A program made the position numbers and the translations under genes. A DNA stretch of 64,000 nt from Botryosphaeria dothidea. Taxonomy: Eukaryota; Ascomycota; Dothideomycetes; Botryosphaeriales; Botryosphaeriaceae. The stretch spans positions 310,001 through 374,000 of the forward strand of contig WWBZ02000014.1 in the NCBI GenBank assembly GCA_011503125.2. The letters are read 5' to 3'. Under the pieces are notes generated by a model, which was not told where the DNA came from, did no database searches, and worked only from the letters and a program-made list of their open reading frames with translations. Shown here piece after piece: positions 60,277 through 64,000 of this stretch. Every line of letters begins with the position of its first letter. The stretch's first letter is position 1.

Positions 60277-61485
60277 ATGTGTTTTTCTGCTCATCGGGTC
60301 GACATCAACAGTTCGACATGTCCGAGTTGCCCGATTGATCATGTGCTCTACGAATGCCTCATTTTCAGCCAACGCTCCTCAGCCAAGTCATCATGTAAAA
60401 CAATACGTCTTCCTCACCAACACTCTGTCATACTGATTGTCCTTGCAGGAAAATCTCCCACAGAGTGACAATTACCCTGAATGTAGGATTATTCCTATCA
60501 TCTCAGATGAAGGAACCCATCAGAATCGCCGGGGGTTCTTTGTGCTCTATGCCTTCTCCGAGGCACATTCAAGTGGCTCTGAAAGTCAAGGTCAAACAGA
60601 AAATCCGGACAGTATTCAGCCCGTTCCACAAAAAGAGATCCGGCATTTCTTCGCCACCCGAGAGCCTCAGCCCTCAATCCCAGTTCTCTCCTCAAGAGCT
60701 CGGTTCTCTGCCAGTGGAATTGCCCACGGGTCGAGAAATGCATGAACTCTATGGGGGGTGAGCAATTCTGCTCCAGACCCAAATACGATTCTGGAGCACC
60801 TGCATCTGTTCAGCCCCAAACAACCCCCTCTGTGGCGGCAGAAGCCCAAACAACCAGGAGCGATGAGGAAGAGGAGCATCCACCTGGTCTGAACTTATCT
60901 GCAGATGATGTCTGTCAGCGAAACCTAGGCCCAGACGGATTGCGTGACAAGAAGCCCTCAGTGGTCACCACGTCGGAGGTCAAGTATGCGATTCATGTGA
61001 CAATGGCTTGCAAGACGGGGCACGCCCAGCCGGGAGACGCAGCAGCAACAACCGCAGGAGTCGTTCGCGCGTCTCTTCCAGTCGTGAAGAAGCTCGCGAA
61101 GCACGTTCTCCTGGCTCTCATGGCAGCCAAATTTGCAATGTCCCTTGCGCGATCCGTTCAAACGGAGTCAATCCGCCATCGGCCCAACTCCCTCAGTATC
61201 TGGCAGTCTGCGGTCTTGACTTTGATCGGATCCGTATTGAACAAGGCGTGGTCCTGCTCCACTGGCGCAAACATACCCCGGCAATCCACTCGGCATACAT
61301 CCTCCACTCGAGCAACAAACAAGGTTTACTTTCCAGATGGAGGCCGTTGCGGCTTTGCGGAGGTTGAAAGTATCTTCGACGTTCTTGTTACGAAAGGCAG
61401 GAATTGCGGAGAATATTGGGGTTTATCTGGCCCGTTGAAAACGATTCTGGACCCACATCCCTCCACGTCGCAGTGCTCTCGCTGA
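60277..61485 (+). CDS. Possible hypothetical protein gene, model uncertain
   Basis: Three neighbouring pieces look coding but I cannot fix the joins. An N-terminal piece from 60277 (MCFSAHRVDINSSTCPSCP) is followed by a frame around 60465-60761 with a basic stretch (VALKVKVKQKIRTVFSPFH) and PQELGSLPVELPTGRE. A plausible 56-bp intron (GTGAGC...TTCAG) then leads into 60814-61485, where an acidic RSDEEEEHPPGL is followed by a hydrophobic segment. The first join needs a weak donor (GTCATC) to stay in frame. No known domain is seen. It could be a real lineage-specific gene or a decaying one. Confidence 0.35.
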
Positions 61486-63371
61486 GTTTCCGGGAGGGCG
61501 ATGATCTTGTCCGGGGTTCTTAAGATTTTATACGTCGACTTTCTCGTTGCTATACGTCTTTCATTCTTGGTTTATTGCTAAATTGCTGTGGATCTGATTG
61601 CGTAGGCATCTCAAAGTTTGGTGTTGTTTTCTAAGCCTCACCTGTCTGTGACGCAGGGGACGATAACACGTTGTGATAGATTTCCATAGTTGTCCAAGGC
61701 AGAAATTGGACGAAAATAAAAAGGCTGGGCTTAGTCATCGTGCCGGACAGGAAATGTGAGCATAAACGGGGCGACCTGCGGTTTGAGATGATAGGGATGG
61801 TGGAGAAAGTCGGAGCTGCCCGATCGCTGTGCAGCCGATGGAAGCTCCCTGCGACAGCATGGGGAGCCTGCAACCCGCCAGGCCGATGCGGAGCTGACGT
61901 GCAGCATAAATCCGGGGCCCGGCTTCCTGCGGAGAAACACGATGCCCTGTTGCTTGTCGGTTTACTCGTGGAAAAATCAAGGCCATCGGAACTCCTGATG
62001 TATCGATTTCGCTTGAATGAGGTGATGATGGTCGAGTTTGCATTTGATGAGGCGGGGCAAGATCACAGACGCCTTGTGTGCACGAGAGGATTGTAAATTA
62101 ACCATTCTGTGGGTGCCAAAAATTGTGGGCTTACCATGCGCCAATATCAACCAAAGTTGCTGGTATCGGCGAGCGTTGCCCAAGAAAACATGCATAATGG
62201 ACTGCTGAGCTGTAGCCCTCGTCCTTGGCTGCATATGCAAGCAGCACATCATAACGCAGACAGGAACGCGCATACATTTGGTGGCGGCGAGCAAGCACAG
62301 GTTTTTTGATTTGCATAAGGGAACATGTCGTCTCATGACAAGACTCCCACATATTCCTGCTCTGCCGAGTTGGAAAAAAGCCTCGTCTTTGCCCCCTCGT
62401 TTTGGTGTGCTCTGTCGGAAACCGGCAATATTTCCCCGTTCCCCAGCTGCAGTGATGTCCGACGATGCATGGGCCGACGAGCAGGTCGTAAGGCCTCGAG
62501 ACGTCTCCCGGCGTTTCGCTTCTTTCCGTGCACGTTCTGGAACGCGAAGTCGGCGTAATCTAGACGGTCGTTGGCTGGCAATAGCGCCTTGCGAATTTGG
62601 CGGCCTTGGGATTCTGCCTGACGGTCCGCCTGCTCACACACTATCCAACGGATCTAAGAGGCTGTGAGCTTTGGGGTGTATATGAAAGCGAAGGTTGCCC
62701 GCTCTTCGCATGTTGAAGCCCTCCGCATAGCATCGAAGCGCCACCAATCGGACGACTGGTATCCGAAACAGTGCCGCAAGCCTGAGGCCCGGCCTGCGCC
62801 CGCCCTCATCCCAGTTCCTGTCCAGGGCTATATTCAGACCCAGCTATCCGACATGACCAGTTTCTTCTCACTTGTCCAAATGCGGGCTAGCGCGCGGTTG
62901 AAAACGTTAACAAATGCAACCAATGCGCGCTTAATGGCCTCCTCCCTCGCCGCCATGTCGACGGTCTTGTTGACGGGCTTCTCTCAACTGTACCGTGCTC
63001 TGTGGGACCCCTTCATATTGCTGTACGTCAGCTCCGGACCAGCTGACTGTGGGAGACACGTGGGAGCGCGGGTTGTGGGAAGCCTGTGGGAGGTGCCGTA
63101 AACGACCGCCTCCCTGTTCGGCGAATGGTAGACTCGAGATCGGTACGCCGATGGCCGTTATGGAAAAATTCCAAGCCTCCCACGGCCGCCGGGGAGCTGC
63201 TCTGCGGCGACATCAAGATGACCACTGGCTCGTGATCATTGGTAACACTCTCTTCCCCTTTGACTTAAATCTGCGGCCTTCTCACATCGACGGAACGGCC
63301 CTCTCGGGAAGTGTGGTCTTACCAGAGGCCTCTTCAGCCTCCGTACGTCTTCCACACTGGCGATTGAGCAC
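61486..63371. other. Region without a supported gene
   Basis: About 1.9 kb with several frames of 70-145 codons on both strands and no recognised domain. A cysteine group near 63082-63120 looks a little like half a Zn2Cys6 cluster but lacks the second half. Confidence 0.4.
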
Positions 63372-63992
63372 ATGCTGATGCTTTGCGTCAATTTCTTCAA
63401 GGCTCCTTGTCTTGTCAAGCGCTTGCGCCACCTCCGAGATTCATACTTGGGATTCTCCGCACGTTATATCTGCAATCCAGTGCCTTGCAGCAACGATCAA
63501 ATTGATCCTGGCAACTCGTCGGTAGGGAAACATGGCTCTTCACCCGACCCATTCCTGTGCGGAATCGTGTCCACTGCAGGCTCCAGCATCATATCGCCAA
63601 CTAGTGCAGACGGAAGCCCGGAGACGGTTCCAGTCTCCGAGCGGAGTCAACAATTGGCAGAAAGAAGGAGGGGCAGTAGTCCCGCCTCTGAAGCACGGCT
63701 GTAGCTCGACATCAATTGGAACGGCGACAATATCATGTCTGGAAGTAGTCCTTCCCGCGTGATACGTGGGACTTGTGGTCTCGATTTTGCCACCAGAAAA
63801 ACACTACAAAGACACCAGAGGGAAATCTGTGATGTCAAGGTTGCGAGACCGGTGTTTGTCTGTCCTATCTGCCAGGCCCTCTTTACACGCAAATTCTCTG
63901 TCAGGCAGCATATCGTAGAGAAGCACTCGGAGGCGGATCAGGGGAAAGCGATGGAGGAGGTTGAGAGGCTTCACTCCAAGGGCGGATATTGA
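63372..63992 (+). pseudogene. C2H2 zinc-finger protein fragment with an in-frame stop
   Basis: Frame 63735-63992 (85 codons) ends in a good C2H2 finger, FVCPICQALFTRKFSVRQH followed by IVEKH, preceded by a degenerate finger (TCGLDFATRKTLQRHQREIC). The same frame is open upstream from 63372 to a TAG at 63702-63704, inside a Ser-rich stretch (SSIISPTSADGS). The two parts may be one protein whose CAG codon became TAG, or separate exons. Without the stop the product would be about 205 residues from this start. C2H2 proteins usually bind DNA. The gene ends at a TGA at 63990-63992, near the window edge. Confidence 0.5.
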
Positions 63993-64000
63993 GGATTTGC

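Noticed and set aside
63082..63120. CGRC...C cluster as a Zn2Cys6 domain
   Set aside because: Only three of six cysteines with the right spacing; the second half is missing.
1..64000. Biosynthetic gene cluster
   Set aside because: Reductase, dehydrogenase, hydrolase and a Zn2Cys6 factor are present but far apart, with housekeeping genes between them and no core synthase.
1..64000. CRISPR, rRNA or tRNA genes
   Set aside because: No regular spaced repeats, no rRNA stretch and no tRNA-like fold recognised by eye; a tRNA scan would be needed to exclude small genes.

Overview
The window is nuclear DNA of a filamentous ascomycete (Pezizomycotina). The genes carry short GT-AG introns of about 46-200 bp. 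The protein families are typically fungal: Zn2Cys6 regulator, GH3 beta-glucosidase, Pal1, DUF3176, FHA-forkhead factor, EFR3, Bor1-type transporter. There is also an NLR-like gene and RIP-style mutation of a transposon. I cannot name the species.

Left part (1-11.5 kb): the 5' end of an arrestin-domain gene (minus, cut by the window edge), a Zn2Cys6 transcription factor (plus, eight exons), a secreted GH3 beta-glucosidase (minus, four exons) and a secreted propeller-like protein (minus) whose frame is broken at a run of eight G.

Accessory island (12.6-20.7 kb): a 2.9 kb hAT transposon with perfect 8-bp target duplications lies 3 bp beyond the stop codon of a large minus-strand gene. That gene joins a SesB-type alpha/beta hydrolase domain, a NACHT NTPase domain and ankyrin repeats, the layout of fungal NLR/STAND proteins. 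It is interrupted by two solo LTRs in opposite orientation, each with its own perfect 5-bp duplication. It also has one in-frame TGA and three +1 homopolymer shifts. Subtracting these leaves one consistent frame of about 1,332 codons. This is the most interesting part of the window.

Middle (22-41 kb): an AKR7-like aldo-keto reductase, two uncharacterised proteins (one Pro/Ser repeat protein, one coiled coil), then housekeeping genes in divergent pairs: SF3b 10-kDa subunit (plus), Yar1-like ankyrin protein (minus) and Pol III subunit C11 (plus), Mediator subunit 31 (minus) and Pal1 (plus). These are followed by a DUF3176 membrane protein and a small cysteine-rich hydrophobin-like secreted protein.

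Right part (42.6-64 kb): EFR3 (plasma-membrane PI4-kinase scaffold), a forkhead factor, a Bor1-type transporter, a zinc alcohol dehydrogenase and an HSL-type alpha/beta hydrolase, all on the minus strand. The last 4 kb hold a weakly supported gene and a C2H2 zinc-finger fragment with an in-frame stop. I found no biosynthetic cluster, rRNA, tRNA or CRISPR. Exon borders were read by eye; in each multi-exon model the exon lengths sum to a multiple of three, except where a lesion is stated.
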